This document shows, piece by piece, positions 1 to 7,714 of a stretch of DNA of 64,000 nucleotides. Source of the stretch: Saccharobesus litoralis (lineage in GTDB: Bacteria > Pseudomonadota > Gammaproteobacteria > Enterobacterales > Alteromonadaceae). The translations under genes were made by a program, and so were the position numbers. The DNA lies in contig NZ_CP026604.1 of assembly GCF_003063625.1 (NCBI RefSeq), forward strand, positions 5,372,065 through 5,436,064, written 5' to 3'. The stretch's first letter is position 1. Every line of letters starts with the position of its first letter. The notes under the pieces were generated by a model that saw only the letters and a program-made list of their open reading frames with translations, was not told the origin of the DNA and ran no database searches.

Positions 1-149
1 GTGAATTGCTCAAGAATTTCTTGTTGAGGAATTAGTTGCTGAGGAGTGAGTTGCTGTGACTCTAGTGCACTCACATAAGTCACAAAAACAACAAAAGAAA
101 CAGATATGAAAAACTTAGATAAGGCTAGATCAATCCTTTGCTTGTGCAC
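1..149 (-). CDS. 5' end of an unidentified secreted or membrane-anchored protein (partial)
   Basis: An open frame runs leftward from a GTG at 147-149 off the window edge, giving about 49 residues. An AAGGGAG Shine-Dalgarno-like sequence lies 5 bases upstream of the GTG, and an in-frame TAG lies just before that, so the start is well bounded. The N-terminus is a short basic segment followed by a hydrophobic run (FFISVSFVVFVTYVSA), like a signal peptide or signal anchor, then a Gln-rich stretch. I do not recognise the family. The coding call rests only on the ribosome site and the signal-like N-terminus. Confidence 0.42.
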   Translation of the reverse strand, partial: MHKQRIDLALSKFFISVSFVVFVTYVSALESQQLTPQQLIPQQEILEQF

Positions 150-296
150 GCCAACTCCCTTTGACTATTGACACCATAAAATGTAATTTAACTATAGCTG
201 CTTAGTCTGATTTAACCAAGTGCAAATATAGTCAAGCTCATATGTTTCGAAATAATTGCAGCGTTTACTTACGCCTATCTGTTGCTAAACGTAGCA

Positions 297-327
297 AAGG
301 CTTGGCTGCTCACAGCCTCCAAGCCTT
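297..327 (-). terminator. Hairpin downstream of gorA
   Basis: AAGGCTTGG and CCAAGCCTT form a perfect 9-bp stem around a 13-base loop, 44 bases beyond the gorA stop. The U-tract on the leftward strand is weak (TTTG), so termination may be inefficient. The rest of the gap from 150 to 370 shows nothing else I can name. Confidence 0.4.
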
Positions 328-370
328 CTTTATGCGTGATTCACGCCTGATTTATGCCCTCTTTAATTAA

Positions 371-1723
371 CTATCTAAGAGTCACAAACTCTTCAGCTGA
401 CGTCGGATGAATGGCAACCGTATTATCAAAATCCGCTTTCGTTGCTCCCATTTTTAACGCTACCGCAAAACCTTGTAACAACTCGTCCGAACCAAAACCA
501 ATGCTATGGATCCCAACAATTTTTTCTTCTGGCCCAACACAAATCAGTTTCATACGAGTCGGCTGCCTGTGACTTGTCATGGCTTGATATAGAGCAGTAA
601 ATTGCGATGTGTAAACTTTAACTTGCTCTTGACCATGTTGTTCAACAGCTTGTTGCTCAGTTAAGCCAACTGTGCCTATTGGCGGGTGACTAAACACCAC
701 TGTCGCTATATTTTCATAGTCCAAATGCAAGTCAGTTTGACCATTAAACAAACGCTCTGCCAATCTACGTCCGGCGGCTACCGCCACTGGGGTTAAAGCG
801 GCACGTCCCGTATTGTCTCCTACTGCATAAATACCATCTACATTGGTATTTTGATATTTGTCTGTTGGAATAAAACCTCGTTCATCAAGCGAGATCCCTG
901 TGGCTTGAATGTTCAAGTTATCAGTCGCTGGCTCGCGGCCAATTGCCCAAATTAAGCAATCAACAGGTGGAATAGTTTCACCACCTTGCAAGTGTACAAC
1001 TAAAGAACCATCAGACAACTTTTCAACTTTTTCAGGCGTACTGTTTGAATGCAAAGTTGGCCCTTCGCTGTTCATGACTTCAACTAAAGTATCGGACAAC
1101 ATGGGATCAAAATTACGCAAGGGTTTATCTTTTCTTACCAATAAATGTGTTTCAGAACCTAACGCTTGCATAACTCCAGCAAGCTCGACCGCTATATAAC
1201 CAGCACCAACCACAGCAACTCGTTTAGGTTGCTCAGTTAACTCAAAAAAGCCATCTGAAGTAATACCATATTCAGCGCCTGGCAAATCAGGGACGCTAGG
1301 ACGACCACCTGTTGCAATCACAATATGATCGGCAGTGTAGTTAACCCCGTTAACTCCAACCGTATTCGCGTTAACAAATTTCGCAAAACCATTGATCAAG
1401 GTAACGCCGTTGTTATCAAAACCTCTTTGGTATGAGCCGTGAATTCTCTCTATATAAGCTTGACGATTAGCCACTAAGGTTGCCCAATCCAATTTATTTA
1501 CCGTGACATCGAAACCATAATCGGCTCCATATTTAATCGCATCGGCAATTTGCCCCGCATACCACATGGCTTTTTTGGGTACACAGCCTACATTCACGCA
1601 AGTGCCCCCTACGTACTTAGCTTCAATTACCGCGACTTTTTTACCATGCATTGCAGCTCGGTTAGCGCTGGCAATACCACCACTTCCACCACCAATCGCA
1701 ATAAAGTCAAAATGATTAGACAT
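371..1723 (-). CDS. gor: Glutathione-disulfide reductase
   Basis: Reduces oxidised glutathione with NADPH in the cytoplasm; an FAD-dependent homodimer. The 450-residue length matches E. coli Gor, and similarity runs end to end. The N-terminal FAD motif GGGSGG lies near residue 11, and the redox-active disulfide [13 protein letters not shown] near residues 39-51. The NADPH-binding Rossmann segment [11 protein letters not shown] is near residues 172-182, the second FAD motif YAVGDNTG near residue 300, and the catalytic C-terminal HPTSAEEF is present. The gene stands alone, divergent from the HIT-family gene. The 206-base gap between them contains an 18-bp palindrome. Confidence 0.97.
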   Translation of the reverse strand: MSNHFDFIAIGGGSGGIASANRAAMHGKKVAVIEAKYVGGTCVNVGCVPKKAMWYAGQIADAIKYGADYGFDVTVNKLDWATLVANRQAYIERIHGSYQRGFDNNGVTLINGFAKFVNANTVGVNGVNYTADHIVIATGGRPSVPDLPGAEYGITSDGFFELTEQPKRVAVVGAGYIAVELAGVMQALGSETHLLVRKDKPLRNFDPMLSDTLVEVMNSEGPTLHSNSTPEKVEKLSDGSLVVHLQGGETIPPVDCLIWAIGREPATDNLNIQATGISLDERGFIPTDKYQNTNVDGIYAVGDNTGRAALTPVAVAAGRRLAERLFNGQTDLHLDYENIATVVFSHPPIGTVGLTEQQAVEQHGQEQVKVYTSQFTALYQAMTSHRQPTRMKLICVGPEEKIVGIHSIGFGSDELLQGFAVALKMGATKADFDNTVAIHPTSAEEFVTLR

Positions 1724-1842
1724 ACTTAAGGTTCCATAAACATTGTTAGCTTTAATATTAGAGCGACTTAAGCAGAATTCAATTACATTAAAGCAATCAA
1801 GTTAATCGAAAAATCCGATAAAAGCCCAATAGCACGTCAAAT

Positions 1843-1860
1843 CAGTAAATATATTTACTG
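1843..1860. promoter_or_regulatory. Perfect 18-bp palindrome between gor and the HIT gene, candidate operator
   Basis: CAGTAAATATATTTACTG is a perfect palindrome located 70 bases upstream of the HIT start and 120 bases upstream of the gor start. The AT-rich core and divergent position suit a dimeric repressor or activator site. I cannot assign a regulator: the spacing does not match the TyrR or LexA consensus. The function is inferred from symmetry and position only. Confidence 0.4.
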
Positions 1861-1929
1861 GTAAAGGTTGGAATATAAAGCTAACGCCACATACTTATAG
1901 GAACAATAAATAAGAAACGGTTCCCCACT

Positions 1930-2289
1930 ATGACTGGCACTATTTTCGACAAAATAATCAGTAAAGAAATTCCAGCGGATATTGTCTATGAAGATGATAA
2001 AGCTTTAGTTTTTAAAGATATAAGCCCACAAGCCCCAATTCATTGGCTCATTATTCCTAAAACGCCGATTGCCACGATTAATGATATCAATGAAAGCAAT
2101 GCGCAATTGATCGGCCATTTATACTTAGTAGCAGCAAAATTAGCAAAAGAGCATGGATTTGCCGAAGACGGCTATCGTGCCGTTATGAACTGCAATCAAC
2201 ACGGTGGGCAGACGGTATACCATATCCATTTACATTTATTAGCCGGTAAGCCGATGGGCTGGCCGCCTTATCAAGAAAAGATGAAGTAA
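1930..2289 (+). CDS. hinT: HIT-family purine nucleoside phosphoramidase (HinT-like)
   Basis: A small cytoplasmic histidine-triad hydrolase that cleaves AMP-lysine or other phosphoramidates. The 119 residues are the usual HinT length. The sequence begins with the typical TIFDKIISKEIPADIVYEDD and ends with the triad HIHLHLLAG near residues 98-106, which carries the catalytic histidine. The conserved C-terminal region containing the MGWPP motif is also present. The gene is monocistronic, followed 25 bases later by a strong hairpin terminator. The family call is secure; the physiological substrate is not known from sequence. Confidence 0.95.
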   Translation: MTGTIFDKIISKEIPADIVYEDDKALVFKDISPQAPIHWLIIPKTPIATINDINESNAQLIGHLYLVAAKLAKEHGFAEDGYRAVMNCNQHGGQTVYHIHLHLLAGKPMGWPPYQEKMK

Positions 2290-2314
2290 TCAAAGAGCGT
2301 TACTGACTACAGCA

Positions 2315-2344
2315 AAAAAGGGGCTATATAAATAGCCCCTTTTT
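2315..2344. terminator. Bidirectional terminator between hinT and the modular lipoprotein gene
   Basis: AAAAAGGGGCTA and TAGCCCCTTTTT form a 12-bp stem with a 6-base loop. A-tract and T-tract on the two sides allow use from both strands. It serves the two convergent genes that end at 2289 and 2373. Confidence 0.85.
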
Positions 2345-2372
2345 AATAAACAATTAAATGTTAAGTTAGCTG

Positions 2373-4967
2373 TTATTTTTCTGCAACAACCACTTCATTA
2401 GTCGCAGAGTTATAACCATGCTCCGTTCCTAACACATCACCTAAAGTGTAGCCTTCAAAATCATCAGAGAAAATTTCAGTGGTACCCGCTAAATCTGAAT
2501 AAACTTTAATATCATCCACATAATATGATGAAGTCAAAGTCGAACCATTATCACCTAATTTAAAAGCAATCGTTCTCATAAAACCTTCACCATTGGAAGA
2601 GGCACTTGCAAACCCAGTAATGGTTTCACCATTGATCGTCACTGTAATAGTGGCAGGAGTCGTACTGCTATCCCATGTCATTTCAACATCAATCCAAGCG
2701 TCTGCTGTAAACGCTGTTGTTACTGTAATGTCACCTTTGTCACGGATTTCAAAAGAATCATTATGGATACGTAAGTCAACCAATGCATTACTGGTACTTG
2801 TTGAGCTATTGAAGATTGTGACGTAAGCGTCTTTTCCTTCTGGGTTTTCAGGTTTTCTAACACGCGCAGTTAATTTACCTTGTGCATAGTCTTGGTCAAA
2901 CTTATAGCGTAGCTCACCCGCATCATCTGACATGGTATCACTGATTTTAGCCGCTTTATTTGCTGTGCTACCACCAGAGCTGCCGCCATTATTGTTGCCT
3001 GAGTTACCGCTACCAGAATTCCCACCAACAGTAACAACTGCGGCTTCATTAGTCGCTGAGTTATAACCTTGAGAAGTCCCTAAAGCTTGACCGTCAGTGT
3101 AACCTTCAAAGTCATCAGAGAAAATTTCTGTCGTGCCTGCGATATCAGAATAAACTTTAATATCATCTACATAGTAAGACGATGTTAACGTAGAACCGTT
3201 ATCACCCAGTTTAAAGGCAATTGTCCGCATGAAACCTTCAGCATTTGATGAAGCGCTGGCAAAGCTAGTTACACTTTCGCCGTTAATCGTTACACCAATA
3301 GTAGCTGGAGTCGTTGAGCCATCCCATGTCATTTCAACGTCAATCCATTCATCTGCAACGAAGGCGGTTGTAATAGTAACATCACTTTTATCACGAATTT
3401 CAAATGAGTCGTTGTGAATTCTTAAATCAACCAGCGCATTACTAGTACTTGTTGAGCTATTGAAGATAGTAACGTAAGCGTCTTTACCTTCTGGATTTTC
3501 TGGTTTTCTCACGCGGGCCGTTAATTTACCTTGCGTGTAGTCTTGGTCAAACTTATAACGTAGTTCACCCGCATCGTCAGATTGCGTATCTTTAATTTCG
3601 ACAATGTTATTTGGTGTATCAGAACCACCACCATTACCCGTACCAGGATCAACTGGAACTTCAATTTCAACTTGGTCAACTGTCACTTCATTGGTTGCTG
3701 AGTTGTAACCGTGCTCAGTTCCTAAAACATCCCCTATAGTATAACTTTCAAAATTATCAGAGAAAATTTCAGTTGTACCCGCAACATCCGAGTAAACCTT
3801 GATGTCATCAACATAATAAGCAGAAGTTAACGTTGATCCATTGTCACCCAATTTAAACGCAATGGTTCTCATAAAGTTTTCGCCATTGCTAGAAGCAGAA
3901 GAGAAAGCAGGAACGGATTGTCCATTAATGGTTAATGTCATAGTGGCTGGAGAAGTAGAACCGTCCCAAGTCATTTCAACGTCAATCCACTCATCTGGTG
4001 TAAACGCTGCGGTTACTACAACGTCACTTTTGTCACGTACTTCAAATGAGTCATTGTGAATTCTTAAGTCAATTAACGCATTGCTGGTGCTAGTCGAACT
4101 ATTAAAAATAGTGACATACGCATCTTTACCTTCTGGGTTAACCGGCTTTTTAATACGAGCGGTTAACTTACCTTGAGGGTAATCTTGGCCAAACTTATAA
4201 CGCAATTCACCCGCATCATCAGACTGAGTATCTTCAATTTTTGCCACCTTAGTTGGAACTTTAGTGACAGGCACTGCATCTTCAGAGCCAGTAATAGTAA
4301 TTAGTAAATTAGCTGTTGTACCATCTGGAGTAGTAACGACTACAGAGTCCTTAATATCATCAGACTTATACTTTAGTGCGGCAACCGCAGCATTAGATTG
4401 ATCTAACACATAAGTCCACGCACCTGTAGCATCAATAGAAAACGAGCCATAAGAAGCTGCGATACTGGCTTGCTCAACAAAAACCGCTTCACCTTCATCT
4501 AGGTCTGATACAAACACTTTGCCAGATAAGGTTGAATCAACAACGTCATTAGTAGAATTGACTTCAAAGCTACCCGAGATTTCAGCTGGGTTTACCTTAT
4601 TTTTAGCAACTATTTCAACCGTTGTTGGCGACTCAAAAAACTTATCGTCATCACGATAAGACGCCTGTACTGTAAATTTTTTACCTTTATCATCACTGGT
4701 TAAGGTATATGACGGGCCTGTAACATCATCAAGAACAAAACCATTGGCTTTCCACGTGTAAACAATATCTTCAGTAATACCGTTATCATCATTTACAACA
4801 ACCGACAGTGTGGGTTGGTCATCAATTAAGCCATTAGAATCACTAGAGAACTCAATTTTACCTGAGCTGTTAGAAACACCATTGTATTCTTCGAAGTTAC
4901 CTTCATTTTCTTTACAACCTGCTAACGCCAGCATAATAGCTGATGCCGCAAACACCACTTTATTCAT
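2373..4967 (-). CDS. Modular surface lipoprotein with Ig-like, VCBS-like and three tandem LamG-type modules
   Basis: The 864-residue protein begins with a lipoprotein signal peptide; the lipobox LAGC places the lipidated Cys at residue 18. Next come an Ig/PKD-like segment (about 36-120) and a VCBS-type beta domain (about 130-229). Three near-identical modules of about 190 residues follow, at 242-430, 456-645 and 673-862, joined by Gly/Ser/Asn/Pro linkers. Each module carries DDAGELRYKF, an EMTWD strand, YYVDDIKVYSD and a final FSD-[ND]-FE-[SG]-YT. From memory, similar beta-sandwich modules are appended to algal polysaccharide lyases in marine bacteria, so glycan binding is likely. No catalytic domain is visible. 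A clear ribosome site (AGGGG) precedes the ATG. It is probably a surface glycan-capture protein, but this is inference. Confidence 0.85.
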   Translation of the reverse strand: MNKVVFAASAIMLALAGCKENEGNFEEYNGVSNSSGKIEFSSDSNGLIDDQPTLSVVVNDDNGITEDIVYTWKANGFVLDDVTGPSYTLTSDDKGKKFTVQASYRDDDKFFESPTTVEIVAKNKVNPAEISGSFEVNSTNDVVDSTLSGKVFVSDLDEGEAVFVEQASIAASYGSFSIDATGAWTYVLDQSNAAVAALKYKSDDIKDSVVVTTPDGTTANLLITITGSEDAVPVTKVPTKVAKIEDTQSDDAGELRYKFGQDYPQGKLTARIKKPVNPEGKDAYVTIFNSSTSTSNALIDLRIHNDSFEVRDKSDVVVTAAFTPDEWIDVEMTWDGSTSPATMTLTINGQSVPAFSSASSNGENFMRTIAFKLGDNGSTLTSAYYVDDIKVYSDVAGTTEIFSDNFESYTIGDVLGTEHGYNSATNEVTVDQVEIEVPVDPGTGNGGGSDTPNNIVEIKDTQSDDAGELRYKFDQDYTQGKLTARVRKPENPEGKDAYVTIFNSSTSTSNALVDLRIHNDSFEIRDKSDVTITTAFVADEWIDVEMTWDGSTTPATIGVTINGESVTSFASASSNAEGFMRTIAFKLGDNGSTLTSSYYVDDIKVYSDIAGTTEIFSDDFEGYTDGQALGTSQGYNSATNEAAVVTVGGNSGSGNSGNNNGGSSGGSTANKAAKISDTMSDDAGELRYKFDQDYAQGKLTARVRKPENPEGKDAYVTIFNSSTSTSNALVDLRIHNDSFEIRDKGDITVTTAFTADAWIDVEMTWDSSTTPATITVTINGETITGFASASSNGEGFMRTIAFKLGDNGSTLTSSYYVDDIKVYSDLAGTTEIFSDDFEGYTLGDVLGTEHGYNSATNEVVVAEK
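2382..2951 (-). repeat. Third copy of the about 570-bp intragenic module repeat
   Basis: Encodes residues 673-862 of the lipoprotein, nearly identical to the other two copies at protein level and visibly similar in DNA. Long identical stretches suggest recent duplication or gene conversion. Confidence 0.9.
3033..3602 (-). repeat. Second copy of the intragenic module repeat
   Basis: Encodes residues 456-645 of the lipoprotein. It is closest to the third copy: both read KLTARVRKPENPEGKDAYVT, whereas the first copy has RIKKPVNPEG. Confidence 0.9.
3678..4244 (-). repeat. First copy of the intragenic module repeat
   Basis: Encodes residues 242-430 of the lipoprotein. It is the most diverged of the three copies, yet keeps every core motif. 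Confidence 0.9.
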
Positions 4968-5653
4968 AACTTGTCCCCTGACTACCTTAATTTGAATGCC
5001 TTAATAAGAATGCTTTGTTACGTTCTTCAACATTGGTAATAACCAGCATTTAACAAAATTATTACCTATAATACATATCAATTTACTAGCAGTAAGACAC
5101 ATCTGTCAATCCAAAAACAAAAATAAACTGACTAACCCATCATACAAATAAAGCCAAGTTATTGACCAAGCAACAATAAAACCAAGGCTAAGAGCTTGTT
5201 TTATTTAGAGATAATCAAAAAACAAGTGTAAAAAAGGATATAAAACGGAAGAAAAAACCAATACAACAAAATTGGACATACCAATAAACCTTAACCAACT
5301 TGTTATTAGTTAATGTTATAAAAAATAAAACTTAGCATCATGTTGTATATTAAAAGATAATCAAGTGATGCCAGTATAATTTAAATAATGAAAACACCAC
5401 GAATCGTCATGCCAATTAACCCAGAGTGTTTAAACCAAGCTTTATTTAATATGCAAACAAAAGACGGGACTGAATAAGGAGAAACGATAGTATCTATTTA
5501 GCATTTCAAACTGCGGACGGGTAACGACGAGTAATTATCTAAAAGCGGGTTTTTAAAGTGCTGCTGGGCTGCCAAACACCTACATTGATGGAAATCAATT
5601 CTCCCACAAGATTAATAGAGAAATACCGGTAAAAATACAAAAATGAAACATAA
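4968..5653. other. Long AT-rich intergenic region upstream of the lipoprotein gene
   Basis: About 690 bases without a supported gene. It must hold the promoter of the leftward lipoprotein gene, but I see no strong consensus box. A 29-codon frame at 5388-5477 on the plus strand (starting MKTPRIVMPINPE) has no convincing ribosome site and no recognisable family; it may be a gene remnant. No repeat, tRNA or hairpin stands out. Confidence 0.5.
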
Positions 5654-5679
5654 AAAAACCGAGCTTAGGCTCGGTTTTT
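5654..5679 (-). terminator. Terminator of the sspA-sspB operon
   Basis: AAAAACCGAGC and GCTCGGTTTTT form an 11-bp stem with a 4-base loop. On the leftward strand it is followed by a run of T, about 32 bases past the sspB stop. Confidence 0.9.
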
Positions 5680-5710
5680 ATCTTTATTTTCAAGTGAAAC
5701 TAAAACAAGA

Positions 5711-6217
5711 TTACTTAATTACCTTTAAGTGATCACGTTTTTTTGCTTTAGCATCTGGCTTATTTGTTTCCGTATTTCCCGAGGGTGGAACCGCACTCAA
5801 GCTAGGCTTGGTTGCTGTCTCGGGTGAAGATGGCTCATCTACAACTGTTTCAGCAGTAGAACCTTCAACCTCGTTTAGGCTTAACTCATCTTCATCTACC
5901 GGCTCTGGTGGAAATGGCATTCCTTCACCTGTTTCACGCGCATATATATATAATACAGCACCAACCGGAATGATAATATGACGAGCTTGTCCACCGAAAC
6001 GTGCATTAAACTCTATGTCTTCATTGTTCATATTAAGAGCACCGGTAGATTGTGACGAGATATTTAATACAATCTGGCCATCCTTGACATACTCACGTGG
6101 CACCTGAACATAAGGGTATTCCGCGTTAACAACAATGTAAGGTGTGCAATTATTATCTTGGATCCATTCATACATAGCTCGGACCAAGTAAGGCTTACAA
6201 GACGTCATATCAGCCAT
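5711..6217 (-). CDS. sspB: ClpXP protease specificity-enhancing factor
   Basis: An adaptor that binds ssrA-tagged proteins and delivers them to ClpXP. The N-terminal folded domain (residues 1 to about 112) has the family strands VQVPREYVKDGQIVLNIS and NARFGG. It is followed by a flexible acidic/Pro-rich tail and the ClpX-docking tail DHLKVIK at the extreme C-terminus, equivalent to the LRVVK end of E. coli SspB. Total length 168 residues, normal for the family. The ATG lies 3 bases after the sspA stop, so the two genes are one operon. Confidence 0.96.
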   Translation of the reverse strand: MADMTSCKPYLVRAMYEWIQDNNCTPYIVVNAEYPYVQVPREYVKDGQIVLNISSQSTGALNMNNEDIEFNARFGGQARHIIIPVGAVLYIYARETGEGMPFPPEPVDEDELSLNEVEGSTAETVVDEPSSPETATKPSLSAVPPSGNTETNKPDAKAKKRDHLKVIK

Positions 6218-6220
6218 AAC

Positions 6221-6847
6221 TTAAACTCGCATTTCTCGCTCAGCGTCGGTTAATGCCGCTTGGAATGATTCACGCTCAAATACGCGAACCATGTAACTCT
6301 TCACTTCCTTACTACCTTGACCAATTAAGTCTATGCCTAATTTAGGTAAACGCCACAATAACGGTGCTAATACGCAATCAACCAAACTGAACTCTTCACT
6401 CATGAAGTAAGGTGTTTCAGCAAAAACAGGCGCTATCGCTAAAATGCTTTCGCGTAATTCTGCACGCGCAGCTGCAGACTCTTCATTATTAGCTTCAATT
6501 TTACGTACCAATGAGTACCAATCTTTCTCAATACGTTCCATCATTAAGCGACTTTTGCCGCGAGCTACTGGGTAAACAGCCATTAATGGTGGGTGAGGGA
6601 AACGCTCATCTAAATATTCCATGATAATACGCGCGTTATAAAGCACTAATTCTCGATCAATTAGCGTTGGCACACCACCATATGGATTAACCTCCCAAAG
6701 CTCTTCAGGTTTATTATTTTCATCAATTAATTTGATATCAACACTTACACCTTTTTCAGCAAGAACAGTACGTACTTGATGGCTATACATATCCGTTGCA
6801 TCAGCGTATAAAATCATTACAGAACGTTTGTTGGCAGCTACAGCCAT
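6221..6847 (-). CDS. sspA: Stringent starvation protein A, RNA polymerase-associated
   Basis: A GST-fold protein that binds RNA polymerase and acts in starvation and acid-stress transcription. The 208 residues align end to end with E. coli SspA: the start MAVAANKRSVM, the block IIMEYLDERFPHPPLMPVYP with A for the second-last P, and the end AEREMR. The N-terminal thioredoxin-like domain covers about 1-85 and the all-helical C-domain about 90-205. SspA lacks GST activity as a family trait. It lies downstream of petABC, separated by a hairpin, so it probably has its own promoter in the 126-base gap. Confidence 0.97.
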   Translation of the reverse strand: MAVAANKRSVMILYADATDMYSHQVRTVLAEKGVSVDIKLIDENNKPEELWEVNPYGGVPTLIDRELVLYNARIIMEYLDERFPHPPLMAVYPVARGKSRLMMERIEKDWYSLVRKIEANNEESAAARAELRESILAIAPVFAETPYFMSEEFSLVDCVLAPLLWRLPKLGIDLIGQGSKEVKSYMVRVFERESFQAALTDAEREMRV

Positions 6848-6929
6848 AGAGGATCTCCTAAAATACCTTTTCGATATAAGCCTGGCATTAAACCATTAGC
6901 AAAGACAAGCGACTTATACAAACACTAAA

Positions 6930-6946
6930 GGGGGCATAAAGCCCCC
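6930..6946 (-). terminator. Hairpin after petC
   Basis: GGGGGC and GCCCCC form a compact 6-bp GC stem with a 5-base loop, 27 bases past the petC stop. The leftward strand continues with TTTAG, a weak U-tract. It separates the cytochrome bc1 operon from sspA. Confidence 0.6.
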
Positions 6947-6973
6947 ATTATAAAAATAATGCTTAACGATTAA

Positions 6974-7714
6974 TTAATGAACGTCTCGCCAATATTCTTT
7001 CTTCAATAAGTAAATGAATACGAAGAAGATTAACAAGAAGCCGATAACCCATGTACCTAACTTCTCAGATTGTAATCGAGTTGGCTCAGCAGTGTATACT
7101 AAGTAGTTAACAAGGTCACGCATTGCCGAATCGAACTCTTCTGGCGAAAGTTCGCCAGAACCATCAACAACAATTCTTTCGCCTTGTTTAACACCTTCTT
7201 CACCGTCAACCATAGCCGTTGCAGCAACCTTAGTTGGAATACCCTGCAAGCTTTGTAACACATGCGGCATACCGACATTAGGAAACACAGTATTGTTAAC
7301 ACCAAACGGGCGAGACGGATCAACATAGAATGAGCGCAAGTAGGTATAAATCCACTCTGGTTTACGAACGCGTGCAACCATAGTTAGATCAGGTGGTGTA
7401 CTACCGAACCATTCTTTTGCATCTTTCGCTGGCATACTATTTTTAATGTGATCACCCGTTTTCTCACCGGTAAACATTAAATTTTCTTTAAGTATCTCCA
7501 TTGAGATACCGTTGTCTTCTGCCGTACGTTGATAGCGCTGGTACTGCTGTTGGTGACAACCTAAACAGTAGTTCATGAAGATTTTCATACCGTTTTGAAT
7601 TGACGCTTTATCTGTCAAATCAATATCAACAGGATCTAATGGAACGCTAGGGCCACCTGCAGACAGCGCTAATGAAGGTACTAACGCAAATAAAGCAATT
7701 ATTAGTTTTCTCAT
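6974..7714 (-). CDS. petC: Ubiquinol-cytochrome c reductase, cytochrome c1 subunit
   Basis: Passes electrons from the Rieske centre to soluble cytochrome c in the periplasm. The 246-residue protein has an N-terminal signal peptide (MRKLIIALFALVPSLALSAGG). The heme c motif CLGCH lies near residues 50-54, with a probable Met ligand in NVGMPHVL. A C-terminal membrane anchor spans about residues 220-238 and ends with basic residues. The start overlaps the end of the cytochrome b gene by 4 bases, indicating translational coupling in petABC. Confidence 0.95.
   Translation of the reverse strand: MRKLIIALFALVPSLALSAGGPSVPLDPVDIDLTDKASIQNGMKIFMNYCLGCHQQQYQRYQRTAEDNGISMEILKENLMFTGEKTGDHIKNSMPAKDAKEWFGSTPPDLTMVARVRKPEWIYTYLRSFYVDPSRPFGVNNTVFPNVGMPHVLQSLQGIPTKVAATAMVDGEEGVKQGERIVVDGSGELSPEEFDSAMRDLVNYLVYTAEPTRLQSEKLGTWVIGFLLIFFVFIYLLKKEYWRDVH

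Noticed and set aside
2593-4059. Three similar open frames on the plus strand across the lipoprotein repeats
   Set aside because: They are mirror frames of the repeated modules; the minus-strand protein has a lipoprotein signal, a ribosome site and domain structure.
5513-5535. GCGGACGGGT followed by GAGTAAT, similar to a conserved 16S rRNA segment
   Set aside because: The two parts are split by six extra bases and similarity does not extend on either side; no rRNA gene or fragment is supported.
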